NCBI GenBank assembly: GCA_035063885.1
Contig: JAPSFM010000003.1
Span: 62,001-126,000 of the forward strand
DNA length: 64,000 nt
Direction: 5' to 3'
Source: CAADGY01 sp900696665
GTDB lineage: Bacteria > Acidobacteriota > Terriglobia > Bryobacterales > Bryobacteraceae
A program made the translations under genes and the position numbers. Below are positions 34,872 to 44,249 of the stretch, piece by piece; positions within the stretch are counted from its first letter, which is position 1, and each line of letters begins with the position of its first letter. The notes under the pieces are model-generated. The model saw only the letters and a list, made by a program, of their open reading frames with translations, was not told the DNA's origin and made no database searches.

Positions 34872-36299
34872 ATGCGGCGGCGTGAGTTCCTGCATACGGG
34901 TGCCCTTTCTCTCATGACAGGCTTTTGCGGCCGGGCAAGCGCCGCCGATACCGCGGCGCTCGAGCGGCGGCGGCTTGAGACCCTTGCCGAAGCCAATCGC
35001 AGCATCCGGAACTGCTTCCGCCGGCATCTGATCACGAGCTACTTGCCCTTCCACGCCATGTACAACCTGGGCGAATATCCATGCCGCAAACCATGGGATC
35101 CCGGCGCCTGGGACGAGCAGCAGCTTGACGAACTCAGCGCCTCCGGAGTACAACTCATCCAGGTTCACGAAGAATGGAACGATGCGCAAAGGCTGTTCGG
35201 TGGAGATAAGTTTTCGCCGCTCAACCGCCGCGGCTTCACCCGGTTCGTGAACATGGTACACGCCCGGCGGATGAAGCTGATCGTCTACGTTTCGACTGGC
35301 TACTTCGAGCGCAATGACCCGGATTTCCGCCCGGAATGGGCTCGCGGCAACGACTTGGTTGAACTCTGGTACCACTACGCACGTTGTTCACCGGCAAGCC
35401 CAGGGTGGCGTGCGTATCTTCTGCCACGGATTCGCCGCATCCTCGACGAGTTCGGCGTGGACGGCCTCTATAACGACCTTGGCTACCTGCCGCTGTACCG
35501 CACCAAACCTGCATCGGATGACGTGCCGGCGTTCGAAGAATCGGCCTCCTACGACGGTGCGCTGGAGGATCTGCTTGGCCTCATTTACGCCGAGGTGAAG
35601 CGCCGGGGCGGCATTGTCAAGGTTCACCGGGGTGGCGCGAGCCAGCCTAACGTCCGCTCCCGCGTGTACGACTATTTGTGGGTAGGCGAAGGCGCCAACA
35701 ATGCGGACGTGGCGCGCGAGGCGGTGCGGGGGCATACGCCGTACGTCGTGCCGTGTCTCGACATGAGCCGGGCACATATCGAGAGCGAAGACGAGTTGTA
35801 TCTCCACGCGATCCCTTACATGCAGTTCCCTATCCTTTTGGCGGGACGTCCGTTCACAGGCGAGCGTGCGGCAATCCCCGGCATTCAATATAAAGCCGAG
35901 GAGAAAGATTTTTGGACGCGGCACGCGCGCGCCATCTGGCGCCATTACCAGGCGAATCCTCGCGGCCCGTACAGCTATGGCTGGTGGGACAGTTGCCCGG
36001 GCCGGCCCAAGGCTCGTGCCACTTACTTCAAGTGGCTGAAGGTGTATCGGCCGATGGTGGTGGAAGGTACCTGGGCGTATCTGGAGGTTCGTGATAGCGA
36101 TCTGTTTGCGAATGCGCTGCCCGGGGGTGTAGTGGCGAGCGTATTCGCTAACTCGAAGATGTACCTCGTGCTGGCAAACTATTCTCACTCCGGCGCTGTT
36201 GTTACCACACGCAACCCATTCCGCGACTCGATTGCTGGCGGCACCCCAGCCGCCTCGTGGACTCTGCCTGCTCGGAGTTTACGGATTCTCGAAAGCTGA
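34872..36299 (+). CDS. Tat-exported TIM-barrel protein, probable glycoside hydrolase
   Basis: 475-residue exported protein. ATG 34872 has GAGGA five bases upstream and yields a Tat signal (MRRREFLHTGALSLMTGFCG). An ATG four codons upstream is possible. The body looks like a beta/alpha barrel: SASGVQLIQVHEEWND, RRMKLIVYVSTGYFE, LDEFGVDGLYNDLGYL, a strand ending in acidic residues as in retaining glycosidases. GIVKVHRGG and YDYLWVGEGAN follow. The last ~80 residues form a beta domain (VVASVFANSKMYLVLANYSHSG) as in alpha-amylase/alpha-galactosidase clans. No precise family can be assigned. Monocistronic, with the ClC gene convergent downstream. Confidence 0.7.
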   Translation: MRRREFLHTGALSLMTGFCGRASAADTAALERRRLETLAEANRSIRNCFRRHLITSYLPFHAMYNLGEYPCRKPWDPGAWDEQQLDELSASGVQLIQVHEEWNDAQRLFGGDKFSPLNRRGFTRFVNMVHARRMKLIVYVSTGYFERNDPDFRPEWARGNDLVELWYHYARCSPASPGWRAYLLPRIRRILDEFGVDGLYNDLGYLPLYRTKPASDDVPAFEESASYDGALEDLLGLIYAEVKRRGGIVKVHRGGASQPNVRSRVYDYLWVGEGANNADVAREAVRGHTPYVVPCLDMSRAHIESEDELYLHAIPYMQFPILLAGRPFTGERAAIPGIQYKAEEKDFWTRHARAIWRHYQANPRGPYSYGWWDSCPGRPKARATYFKWLKVYRPMVVEGTWAYLEVRDSDLFANALPGGVVASVFANSKMYLVLANYSHSGAVVTTRNPFRDSIAGGTPAASWTLPARSLRILES

Positions 36300-36368
36300 C
36301 GGACTGCCACGCGAAGACGGCGGTGGCAATGCCACTTCCATCCAGGCGTCACCGACTGGGCGGCCGGC

Positions 36369-38084
36369 TTACCGCCGCGGGTCAATCCGATGTCCGTAGC
36401 TCCGAAGGATATCGTCAAGCGTGACTGTACCGAGAAGGGCGTCCGGATTCGTGCGGCTGGTTACAGGCAGCATCCGATGCCTGGCGAGGATCTTCATCGC
36501 CGTGTCTACGGCCATGTCGGGATAGAGCCTGGGCACCAGATCAAAGGGAACCACCTGTCCCAGCCGGCTTGCTCCTTTTCCATCGAGGGCCGCACGGGTG
36601 AGCTCATCCAGCGAAACAGTGGACCACATTCCGTTCCCGCGTGAGACGAGCGTGCGGTCTTGTCCCGTGGCGCGCAATTGTTCGATCGCCGAGGAGACCA
36701 GGGTGTGTGCCGTCAAGGCCGGCTCCACTGCGATACGCATTGCATCCTCGACGCGCACGTCCCGCTTTTCGCGATGCTCTTCGAGCGAAGGCAGGTCGGC
36801 TCCTTCATGCCGGGCGATCATATCAAAAAACGAAGCCGGCGCCAGGCTACGCGAGATGAGATAGGCGATGGTATTGGAGATCATGACCGGCAGGATGATG
36901 ACGTAACTGGCGCTGACTTCGAACACCATGAAGATGGAAGTCATGGGTGCGCGAAAAACACCAGCGAAGAACGTGCCCATACCCACCAGCACATAGGCGC
37001 TTGCGGCGCTGGTGGGAAACGGCCAATACAGGTGCGCCAGCGCGCCGATGCCGCCGCCAATCATGGCGCCGATGAATAGCGCCGGTGCAAACATTCCTCC
37101 GGGGATACCCGCGCTGAAACATAGCAGTGTAACCAGCATCTTTACGAAACCAAGGATCAGCAGCCGCGGCCAGAGAAGCTGATCGTGTAAGGCGCTGTCA
37201 ATGGCGCCATAGCCGGCGCCCATCACTTCAGGCAGCCAGATGCCCGCTACCCCCACCGTCAATCCGGCAGCACCCGGGCGGGCATAGCGGGCCCATTGGG
37301 GCGGCTGGTGTATCTTCTCCCGCAATAGCGCGACAGCTTTCATAAAGAACACCGCCAGAAGCCCGCCGGCGATGCCCATGGCGGCATACACCAGCAGTTC
37401 CGAGGGATGTGTCAGCTCGAAGCCCGGAACTTCGAACAGGGGTTGATCTCCGAGGAAGAAGCGGCTGACCACTACCGCCGACACGGCGGATAGCAGGATG
37501 GAGCCGAGCACGCCGGCGCGCCACGACGCGACCACCTGTTCCATGACGAACAGGACGCCGGTGATTGGCGTGTTGAACGCCGCGGCAATACCCGCGGTTG
37601 CGCCAACCGGGGCGATCAAACGCATACTTTCGCGGGTGAGGCGGAAAACACGGCCGAGCAAAGAAGCAATCCCGGAGCCTATTTGCAGGGCCGGGTCTTC
37701 TGGCCCCAGCGAATTGCCGGAGCCGATGGAAATAGAACAGGCGAGAAACTTGCCCGTCACCGCGCTGAATGGTATATAGCCGTCCGAAATATAGATGGCG
37801 GCCTTGGTGTGGTTCACGCCGCTACCTGCAGCGGCACGAAAAAAGAACAGCACCAGAAGACTAGCCGCAACCGCTCCCATCATCGGAGAAAGCAAAGTAC
37901 GCAGGATTCCGCGATCCGGTCCCGTACCCAAGGCGGCCCAACTCAGCGATGCAATGGCCACGTGGAAACAGACTACCAGCAACCCGGAGAACAGTCCGAT
38001 CAGGATCGAAAGCAGCAGGAAGCGTTGTGGCTCACCGAGCGCGGGCAGGCTCATGCGCCTGAACAGCGCTCCTGGCCACGTCAT
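36369..38084 (-). CDS. ClC-family chloride channel/transporter with C-terminal CBS domains, altered filter motifs
   Basis: 571-residue membrane protein of the ClC family, carrying anions (often Cl-/H+ exchange). About 10-12 helices precede two CBS domains (about 430-570: RVEDAMRIAVEPALTAHTLV; AMKILARHRMLPVTSRT). Motifs deviate from E. coli: GSGIP reads GSGVN, and GREGP reads GPEDP with the gating glutamate kept. GGMFAPALFIGAM fits the GxFxP motif. ATG 38084 overlaps the TGA of the TPR gene (ATGA), showing translational coupling; a longer frame upstream is less likely. Order is SLT, TPR, ClC, one operon. Anion preference may differ from chloride. Confidence 0.88.
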   Translation of the reverse strand: MTWPGALFRRMSLPALGEPQRFLLLSILIGLFSGLLVVCFHVAIASLSWAALGTGPDRGILRTLLSPMMGAVAASLLVLFFFRAAAGSGVNHTKAAIYISDGYIPFSAVTGKFLACSISIGSGNSLGPEDPALQIGSGIASLLGRVFRLTRESMRLIAPVGATAGIAAAFNTPITGVLFVMEQVVASWRAGVLGSILLSAVSAVVVSRFFLGDQPLFEVPGFELTHPSELLVYAAMGIAGGLLAVFFMKAVALLREKIHQPPQWARYARPGAAGLTVGVAGIWLPEVMGAGYGAIDSALHDQLLWPRLLILGFVKMLVTLLCFSAGIPGGMFAPALFIGAMIGGGIGALAHLYWPFPTSAASAYVLVGMGTFFAGVFRAPMTSIFMVFEVSASYVIILPVMISNTIAYLISRSLAPASFFDMIARHEGADLPSLEEHREKRDVRVEDAMRIAVEPALTAHTLVSSAIEQLRATGQDRTLVSRGNGMWSTVSLDELTRAALDGKGASRLGQVVPFDLVPRLYPDMAVDTAMKILARHRMLPVTSRTNPDALLGTVTLDDILRSYGHRIDPRR

Positions 38085-39244
38085 GGAGCATCCTCTGCGG
38101 GTAAGCGGCGGATCGTGAGAGCGACGGCATGATCCGGATCCGCAAGATTGGGACAATGCTCCTCGCGCAGGCGAAATAGCGCTTCCGACAGAGCGATGTT
38201 CGCGTCAACGGTTTCGTCCACCGCCCGCTGCCTGGATTCGAGCTCTTTTGCCGCACGGTCAAGGGCTTCCTTTAAACCGGCTGGTATCTGTTCGCCCAGT
38301 AGGGCGGCGCAGCGGGATGCATCGTCCGAAGACCGGCGCAGCAGCGCCAGGCTGCGGCGGTGGCGTTCACGCCGGGAGAGCCCTCGTGCTGTCGGGTCTA
38401 ACGCCAGGACATCGGTAACAAGTTGCAGTTGGTGGGCGGCTGCTTCATCTTTTGGATCCAGCCGCACCGCGGTCCGCAGAGCATTGCGCGCCAGGCGGTA
38501 GTTGGCCAGCCGTATTTCGGCCGTTCCAAGAGTGGAAAACAACGTGGCATTATGTGAGTCTTGTTTGATAAGCCCTCTCAGAATTTCCGCCGCATTCTGT
38601 GGCGAATCTGCGGCCAGAAATAGTTCCCCAATACGTTGCTTCGTCCCGGCGTCTTCGCCCACTTCATCCGCAAGGGTCAGAAGTTCCGCCTCGGCGCGCT
38701 TTTTGATATGGTTCCTAAGCAGCAGTTCCACCAGTTCGAACCGGGTCTTCTGACGATGCTGTTGTGGACCCTGAGGCCAGAGACCGTAGATGGAACGATG
38801 GTAGTAAGATTCAGCGGCGGAGAGATCGCCTCCCCGAGCCGCGATTCGCGCCAACATCAGGTTGATGGGTCCGCTGGAAGGGTCTAACGCGATCAACTCC
38901 GCCAGGCGCGCCTCCGCTTCTTTCAGACTTCCCGAGTTGAACAGGGTTGTGGCAAGGGCGCGCTTGTATTGAGTGCGGTTGTGGTCCAGCGCGACGGCTG
39001 CGCGGTATTCGGCGATAGCATCGGTATTCATTCCCCGTGCGGCAAATTGGTTGCCGGCCTCAAAGTGCGCGGCGGCCCTTGCTTTCTCTGCGGAATGAAA
39101 AGCGCTGGCCAACACTCCGGTGAGGGTGAAGAGCGCCGCCAATATCGCGAATACGATGAGCAACGTGCCCCTCGGAGGCAGTCGCGATGCGGGTTCCCGG
39201 ACGGGCTCGATGGCCGGCGGCGCCACTCGCTCGTCAGAAGGCAT
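38081..39244 (-). CDS. Membrane-anchored tetratricopeptide-repeat protein
   Basis: 387 residues. A single transmembrane helix at about 27-48 (LLIVFAILAALFTLTGVLAS) is followed by TPR units: AAAHFEAGNQFAARGMNTDA with AIAEYRAAVALDHN, LKEAEARLAELIALDPSS, LSAAESYYHRSI, AAEILRGLIKQDSHNATLFS, YRLARNALRTAVRLDPKDEA. The C-terminal third is helical and charged, without clear repeats. Such proteins scaffold complexes on the periplasmic side; the partner is unknown. It lies 21 bp after the SLT transglycosylase-like gene and overlaps the ClC gene by 4 bp, so the three are probably one operon. Confidence 0.85.
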   Translation of the reverse strand: MPSDERVAPPAIEPVREPASRLPPRGTLLIVFAILAALFTLTGVLASAFHSAEKARAAAHFEAGNQFAARGMNTDAIAEYRAAVALDHNRTQYKRALATTLFNSGSLKEAEARLAELIALDPSSGPINLMLARIAARGGDLSAAESYYHRSIYGLWPQGPQQHRQKTRFELVELLLRNHIKKRAEAELLTLADEVGEDAGTKQRIGELFLAADSPQNAAEILRGLIKQDSHNATLFSTLGTAEIRLANYRLARNALRTAVRLDPKDEAAAHQLQLVTDVLALDPTARGLSRRERHRRSLALLRRSSDDASRCAALLGEQIPAGLKEALDRAAKELESRQRAVDETVDANIALSEALFRLREEHCPNLADPDHAVALTIRRLPAEDAP

Positions 39245-39265
39245 CTCTACCCAGGATACGAAACG

Positions 39266-40459
39266 TTATTGCCTTCCCGGCATGAAGAAGCGGGTTTGGG
39301 TGACGGGACGTCCGTCGAGCGCAGCCATCTGCTCGATGACTTTTCTGGCATGATTGGCCGCAGCCCGCGCACCGTCCGTGTAGCCCAGGTTAGGATTCGC
39401 GGGTCCACCATTGTAGGCGCCGACAGCCAGCGCGGCATCGCCGTCGAAGCGATCGAGCAGATCGCGGAAGAACAGCCCCGCATAGGTAGTCAGCTTGTGT
39501 GAATCCACCGAATCGAATTCCAACTCAGCCCCGGGCCGCAATCGCGGCGATAAGCGCGAATAGTCCCGGCTGTCTTTGAGGTACAGTTCATGAGCATAGC
39601 GTAGTGTTTCACGAGTGATCTGCCACATCCCTATGGCATAGTTGCTGACTAGAACCCGTCCGCGACGTCGCTTTAGCACGATGTCTCCCGGTTCGGCGCG
39701 TCTCTTCCAGACCGCGTGCTCCAGATCACCTCGCACATTCATATAGTTGTTCTCCATTGCGCCGATCCCTAGAAAGAAGTCGAGAGGCAGCGAGTAGAAA
39801 CGCGATACTTCTATGATGTCCGATGCGAGTTCGGAGGCCTGTTCCGGCGTGAGTTCCGGCGGCACGGGCTGTATACCCGCACGAACGCGGCGGTCGGTGC
39901 GCGATTTGAACAGGATGAATCGCTCAACAGACGGACGCAGTTTCGACTGGCTCAAATTTTCGAGCTTCTTGCGCACCGGAAAGTTGTAAGCGCCGAGAAA
40001 CAACGCGGTTTGGGCGCGCTTGTCTTCGATATTTTTCCTTGTCGCGCACCGGATATCGAAAGAGTTAATAAAGCCCCTGGCTTTCAATTCCGAGAGATTG
40101 GGAATTGCACGAAGTAGATCATTCTCCACCACCAGGGCGACTCGATAGGTTCGGTCGGGGTGTACAGTGCGGGGAACTGTCAGAAGCACCTCGCTGGCGC
40201 CGGGAAGGCCCAGGCCACGCAGGTATTGAAACTCAAGATAAGCGAGCAGTTCATCTCTTTGCGTGCTTACCGATGCATAGAGGAACTCGCAATTTGTAGC
40301 GACCCTTACCTGCCCGTGATCGAGTAACACCTCGGGAACGGCGGACGGCGCCGGATAGGCTAGCGGCATCGGACGGAGCCGCTCAACCGCATACCACCCC
40401 GCCGCTGCCACGGCAGCCATGGTTACGAACAGCAACGAAAATCGAACGAGCCACTTCAT
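39266..40459 (-). CDS. Membrane-anchored lytic transglycosylase-like (SLT) protein
   Basis: 397-residue exported protein with an N-terminal anchor (about 5-25). The C-terminal half is a lysozyme-like SLT domain that should cleave peptidoglycan: GIGAMENNYMNV with catalytic E236, then NYAIGMWQITRETLRYA, and LAVGAYNGGPANPN. The N-terminal 130 residues hold a region like the DUF4062-free linker seen in some acidobacterial SLT proteins; I do not recognise it. First gene of an operon with TPR and ClC genes. The upstream 121 bp (40460-40580) separate it from the L-fucose isomerase-like gene and show no gene. Confidence 0.85.
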   Translation of the reverse strand: MKWLVRFSLLFVTMAAVAAAGWYAVERLRPMPLAYPAPSAVPEVLLDHGQVRVATNCEFLYASVSTQRDELLAYLEFQYLRGLGLPGASEVLLTVPRTVHPDRTYRVALVVENDLLRAIPNLSELKARGFINSFDIRCATRKNIEDKRAQTALFLGAYNFPVRKKLENLSQSKLRPSVERFILFKSRTDRRVRAGIQPVPPELTPEQASELASDIIEVSRFYSLPLDFFLGIGAMENNYMNVRGDLEHAVWKRRAEPGDIVLKRRRGRVLVSNYAIGMWQITRETLRYAHELYLKDSRDYSRLSPRLRPGAELEFDSVDSHKLTTYAGLFFRDLLDRFDGDAALAVGAYNGGPANPNLGYTDGARAAANHARKVIEQMAALDGRPVTQTRFFMPGRQ

Positions 40460-40580
40460 TGCGGCGCCAGATAGGTTATGTAGAACAGCCTCCTATCTTC
40501 AGCGTATCCGGATATGGCGGCTGGAGAAATCCCGTCTTCCCTGTATTTTGTGGAAGTTAGAGCCGTAAGGCCGCCCGCCG

Positions 40581-41975
40581 TTATCCTTCCCGAGTTACCT
40601 TGAATCCCATCAGACGCCCCATCTGCTCCAGGGGTCGCAGGTAATCCCCATATACTACAACGCGGTGAAGACCACCGGTGAAGCCCTCCAACATTTTTCG
40701 AGCATCCTTGACACGTGTGCGGAACTTGGTCCGGCAGCCGCGTGCGTCGTCCACATTCCCAATCACCTCACCGGTGGAGGCACCGATCATATCCGGCCGC
40801 AGAAACTTCGCCACGGTCACCGTTTCCTGTGTGGGAACCATTACCTGCAAAGACACTCCCTTGTTGTCCTCCATGTGGGACCGGATGGTATAAGGCGACG
40901 TCACCCCACCGATGCCATGCAGTTTTGTGGCGGACACACAGTGAGCGTGGATGACTTCATTCCGGCTGGTATCGAATACCGGATCGGACACAAAGCCCGG
41001 CTTGCCGGTAAAAGACGTGAGCAGGAGTTGGGTCATGGTGGAAAGCACATCCGCCTCGCAGACTCCGTACATTCCGGCATCGTTGAGCTTGGTCCAGGCC
41101 ACGCAGGGATAGGCAGGAAGGTCGCCGCGCCGGAAACCGCCAAGGCAATCGACAGTGATCGCGTTGGCTTTCTCCTGTTCCAGCAGTTTCAAGATGCCGA
41201 GATACATCCGCAGCGAATCGGCAATCTCCTGTGGTTCTGGTTCGACTACGCGAAGCGCTGCACGGCTAAACTCCTGGGCCGCCCGAAGCGCGGTCTTCGG
41301 GTCCGTGGCCTCATAAGCCTGCTTGATGGCCTGATAGCCGGGAAAAAGAAATGTTGTGCCGAACCGCGAGCTGAAAGCCTCCGCCTCTTGATTGCGCGAG
41401 GCCTGAGATACGATCAGGACTTTGCTGGTGCGCAGGTGATGGATCGTCCGGAAGATGCGCATGTAGGGGTCGAGATCGCCCGGCTCACTGGTGACGACCA
41501 GGTCCGCCTTCTTACCGTTCTGGACCCAACCGGCGACATCGACATAAGACCAGCCGGAGTAGGGCCGCGCATACAGCAGGGCCGGCATGGGAATATCGCG
41601 CATGGGGCGGAGCATCGGCGAAGTGCCGGACGTCAGGTCCACGATGAGCACAGCGTCTTCAGCAGCCAGGCTCTTGACAAACGCCGCGGCCTGTTCGGGG
41701 GTGCGCACCAGTTCGCTACCCGTGAACGTCACGGTTCCCCGGTTCCGCCGCTCCAGGTCATCCAGAATGCTTTCCATTCCGGCCTTTTCTTTTGGGATGT
41801 CGATATCGGGCTTTGGCCAGGTCGGCACAGGAGCGGCAAGGAAGACTTTTCGTACAACCGCAGGTTCATTCCATGCGGCTGGTGGTTCCGCGCCGGACAG
41901 GCGTGAAGCCAGGATTCCACCGGTGAGCGAAAGCGAAAACTCCCGGCGGGTGAAGGAAGAAAGAAGATCGGGCAT
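40581..41975 (-). CDS. Exported L-fucose/L-arabinose isomerase-fold protein
   Basis: 464-residue protein with a Tat-like signal (FTRREFSLSLTGGILASRL). The fold resembles L-fucose/L-arabinose isomerases: an N-terminal Rossmann-like half (VLIVDLTSGTSPML, VLIVSQASRNQEAEAFSSRFG) and a C-terminal half with the acidic and histidine ligands (ITVDCLGGFRRGDLPAYPC, CEADVLSTMTQLLLT, VIHAHCVSATKLHG, IRSHMEDNKGVSLQVMVP). The normal enzymes are cytoplasmic and use Mn2+ to isomerise aldoses and ketoses. Export makes isomerase activity uncertain, so a different reaction is possible. Start ATG 41975; single gene, divergent from a small secreted protein. Confidence 0.75.
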   Translation of the reverse strand: MPDLLSSFTRREFSLSLTGGILASRLSGAEPPAAWNEPAVVRKVFLAAPVPTWPKPDIDIPKEKAGMESILDDLERRNRGTVTFTGSELVRTPEQAAAFVKSLAAEDAVLIVDLTSGTSPMLRPMRDIPMPALLYARPYSGWSYVDVAGWVQNGKKADLVVTSEPGDLDPYMRIFRTIHHLRTSKVLIVSQASRNQEAEAFSSRFGTTFLFPGYQAIKQAYEATDPKTALRAAQEFSRAALRVVEPEPQEIADSLRMYLGILKLLEQEKANAITVDCLGGFRRGDLPAYPCVAWTKLNDAGMYGVCEADVLSTMTQLLLTSFTGKPGFVSDPVFDTSRNEVIHAHCVSATKLHGIGGVTSPYTIRSHMEDNKGVSLQVMVPTQETVTVAKFLRPDMIGASTGEVIGNVDDARGCRTKFRTRVKDARKMLEGFTGGLHRVVVYGDYLRPLEQMGRLMGFKVTREG

Positions 41976-42084
41976 AGGGCCTCCGTTCCGTGCCAGTAAT
42001 AAAAGTCATTCAGATTATGAGATCTGAAAAAACAAAAGTAAAGCCGCGCGGGAAGGGGCTACTATCATGGAGATTGGAGGAACG

Positions 42085-42435
42085 ATGTTTCGTATTCTGT
42101 TGTGCTCGTGTCTGGCGCTTGGACTATCGCTGAATCTTCACGCTCAACAAAAGCGAAAATCAAAAGTCGCGCCGAAGACGGTCACGTTGAGGGGCTGTGT
42201 GGATTCGCAGCCAGGCGAGCACTTCATCCTAAGAGGTGACGCGAATCTGAAAAAATCCGTACGGCTGGAAGGGGTCGGTTTCGCCAACGAGAACTTCGCG
42301 AAATATCTGGGTCACACGATTTCCGTGACAGGCCGCTTCCGTTCGGAGACCGATCCGGTGGTTATCGGGGTAACGAAGATAAAGCACATCTCCGAACTGT
42401 GCATACCCAATGTGCCGGATGAGGACCGGAAGTAG
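42085..42435 (+). CDS. Small secreted protein of unknown function (OB-fold-like)
   Basis: 116 residues; ATG 42085 after GGAGG (42076-42080). A Sec signal (residues 1-19) is followed by a basic stretch (QQKRKSKVAPK). A compact beta domain then follows: TVTLRGCVDSQPGEHFILRG, SVRLEGVGFANENFAKYLGH, TISVTGRFRS, and IKHISELC. The pattern resembles small OB-fold-like acidobacterial proteins that modulate ligand binding, but I cannot name the family. Two cysteines (in RGCVDS and ELCIP) could form a disulfide. Convergent with the FG-GAP gene, 7 bp apart. Confidence 0.6.
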   Translation: MFRILLCSCLALGLSLNLHAQQKRKSKVAPKTVTLRGCVDSQPGEHFILRGDANLKKSVRLEGVGFANENFAKYLGHTISVTGRFRSETDPVVIGVTKIKHISELCIPNVPDEDRK

Positions 42436-42442
42436 GGAGGAG

Positions 42443-43585
42443 CTACGAACCGCCCTTCACGCGGCTTAGATTCTCAAACAGGTACAGCCCACTCTTGCCG
42501 GCAACCGCAAAATCAAAGTCGCCATCCCAATCGAGGTCGGCAACCGGAATCTGCATTCCGCCGCCGGTGCGTGAACTGTAATCGATGACGTGCCTGGTCC
42601 ACTCGACACGTCTGGTGCCGGAATCGACACTGTACTCGTACCAGTAGACACCCAGCGGTTCGCGCTCTCCCGGATCTCTCCCGTTATGGGCCATGTAGCG
42701 CTTTCCGGTGATCAGATCTTTCTTGCCGTCGCCGTTCAGGTCGGCGAGTGTGAGAGCATGCGCCTGCGACCAACTGTCGTCTATCATGTGACGCTTCCAG
42801 GTTCCATCCCCAACTTGCTCGAGCCAGAAGATGCCATAGTCGTGCGCCTTTGATGTGACAATGTCGTTGCGGCCGTCGCCGTTTACATCTAAAACGTGAA
42901 GGAACCCAAGTGATTCGAGGTCAAACTCAGGTTTCCAGGTCCAGGTTCCCGCCAGTGGATTCTCAGGAGCCTGGAACCACCCTTTAGGTGTCAGGACATC
43001 GGTGCGGCCGTCGCCGTTCACATCTCCTGCGCCGATGCCATGTCCGCCGCTCTGAGAATGGATCACGTGTCTTACAAACGCTCCGTTCTTCACCTCGTAC
43101 CAGGCGAGCGGCGCCTTGACGTCTCCAAACTGCGGCAGAACTTCCCGGGCTGCTCCGTCATTGTCGAGGTCCACCAAAAAAGCGAACTCGATCGGTGAGC
43201 CCATTTCAATAACGTGCTCCTTCCATGCGCCGCGGCCCCTGCCGGGGTTTTCCAGCCATATGAGTTTACGGCTGAACCATGAGCACGATACGATGTCCGG
43301 GGCCCCGTCTCCGTTCACATCCAGCGGCAGGTTACTGAAGTCATCGACATAGTTGTTGCTGAAAGGGATTTCGCGGAAGCGGTGCTTCACCCACTTCGGT
43401 GCTTCATACCAGTTCTCGCCGGAGACGATATCGGGGCGTCCGTCGCCGTTGACGTCAGCGATGGCGCAGGATTCATTCGCGCCAAGGTCCAGCGTGTGCT
43501 TTTGGAAAGGAATTTCCGGCGGCCTGACCAGCGTCCAGGCAGCGGAGCAGAGTACAAGAAGGATGAAAAACAGTGTCCAGCGCAT
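42443..43585 (-). CDS. Secreted FG-GAP/VCBS-repeat beta-propeller protein
   Basis: 380 residues with an N-terminal signal (MRWTLFFILLVLCSAAWTLV). It contains at least five calcium-type DxNGDGxxD repeats: DVNGDGRPDIVSGENWY, DVNGDGAPDIVSCSWF, DVNGDGRTDVLTPKGWF, DVNGDGRNDIVTSKAHD and DLNGDGKKDLITGKRYM. The last, DLDWDGDFDFAVAG, is altered. Such repeats fold into integrin-alpha-like propellers that bind Ca2+; activity is usually binding or unknown. ATG 43585 gives the signal; a longer frame upstream exists. Neighbours are a convergent small protein and a divergent PepSY-like gene. Confidence 0.85.
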   Translation of the reverse strand: MRWTLFFILLVLCSAAWTLVRPPEIPFQKHTLDLGANESCAIADVNGDGRPDIVSGENWYEAPKWVKHRFREIPFSNNYVDDFSNLPLDVNGDGAPDIVSCSWFSRKLIWLENPGRGRGAWKEHVIEMGSPIEFAFLVDLDNDGAAREVLPQFGDVKAPLAWYEVKNGAFVRHVIHSQSGGHGIGAGDVNGDGRTDVLTPKGWFQAPENPLAGTWTWKPEFDLESLGFLHVLDVNGDGRNDIVTSKAHDYGIFWLEQVGDGTWKRHMIDDSWSQAHALTLADLNGDGKKDLITGKRYMAHNGRDPGEREPLGVYWYEYSVDSGTRRVEWTRHVIDYSSRTGGGMQIPVADLDWDGDFDFAVAGKSGLYLFENLSRVKGGS

Positions 43586-43659
43586 CGGCACGATTGTATC
43601 GCGATAAGAACCACGCGAAGTCGCGCTACCGCCGGTACTCATGCTACGTTCAATAGGTC

Positions 43660-44244
43660 ATGTACCGGCTCATAAAGAGAATCCACATGTATGTGGGCCT
43701 GCTGAATTTCTCGATCTTGCTCGTGTTTGGCATCACAGGTCTGGAAGCCATGTTCAGCCATGGGCCATCCGGCAGTACGGAGTCCCCGGTTTATAGCTCC
43801 TTTACGGCTCCGGCCAACGCGACCGACAAGCAGGTGGCGGATGCCGTCCACCGTTACCTCGAACCGGCGCTGGCCGGACCTGTGCCGGAGTTTGCGCTGT
43901 CCCGCGATGATGATAACAACCTGACGTTCACGTTCTATTCGGCGAACGGCACTCAGCGTGTCACGGTGCTGGAGAAAGAGAACCGCCTGAAAATTGAAAA
44001 GCGGCGCAACACCATCTGGCAGTTCTTCAACAACCTGCATGCCACCACGATGAACGTAAATACCGCCGATCTCCGTGTCCGGCTGTGGACCCTCTATACG
44101 GAATTTTCGATCTGGTCGTTGATTGGGATGGCACTATCGGGCATGTATTTATGGCTTGCCTCCCGCCCGGGGTTGCGATGGGCACAGGCGGCGTTTGTGG
44201 CCGGCGCCGGAATTTTCATTCTGTTGTATGTCGTTACGAGGTGA
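43660..44244 (+). CDS. PepSY-associated membrane protein (first of pair)
   Basis: 194-residue membrane protein. The N-terminal segment LIKRIHMYVGLLNFSILLVFGITG is typical of PepSY-associated transmembrane proteins, a group linked to iron or haem reduction. An extracytoplasmic region follows, with a PepSY-like part (ADAVHRYLEP and the strand NLTFTFYSANGTQRVTVLE). Two C-terminal helices (about 140-192) include WSLIGMALSGMYLWLASRPG. The next gene looks like a second half or paralogue and starts 5 bp after the stop. Canonical members are a single longer chain, so the pair may form one assembly. Function unknown. Confidence 0.75.
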   Translation: MYRLIKRIHMYVGLLNFSILLVFGITGLEAMFSHGPSGSTESPVYSSFTAPANATDKQVADAVHRYLEPALAGPVPEFALSRDDDNNLTFTFYSANGTQRVTVLEKENRLKIEKRRNTIWQFFNNLHATTMNVNTADLRVRLWTLYTEFSIWSLIGMALSGMYLWLASRPGLRWAQAAFVAGAGIFILLYVVTR

Positions 44245-44249
44245 AACAC

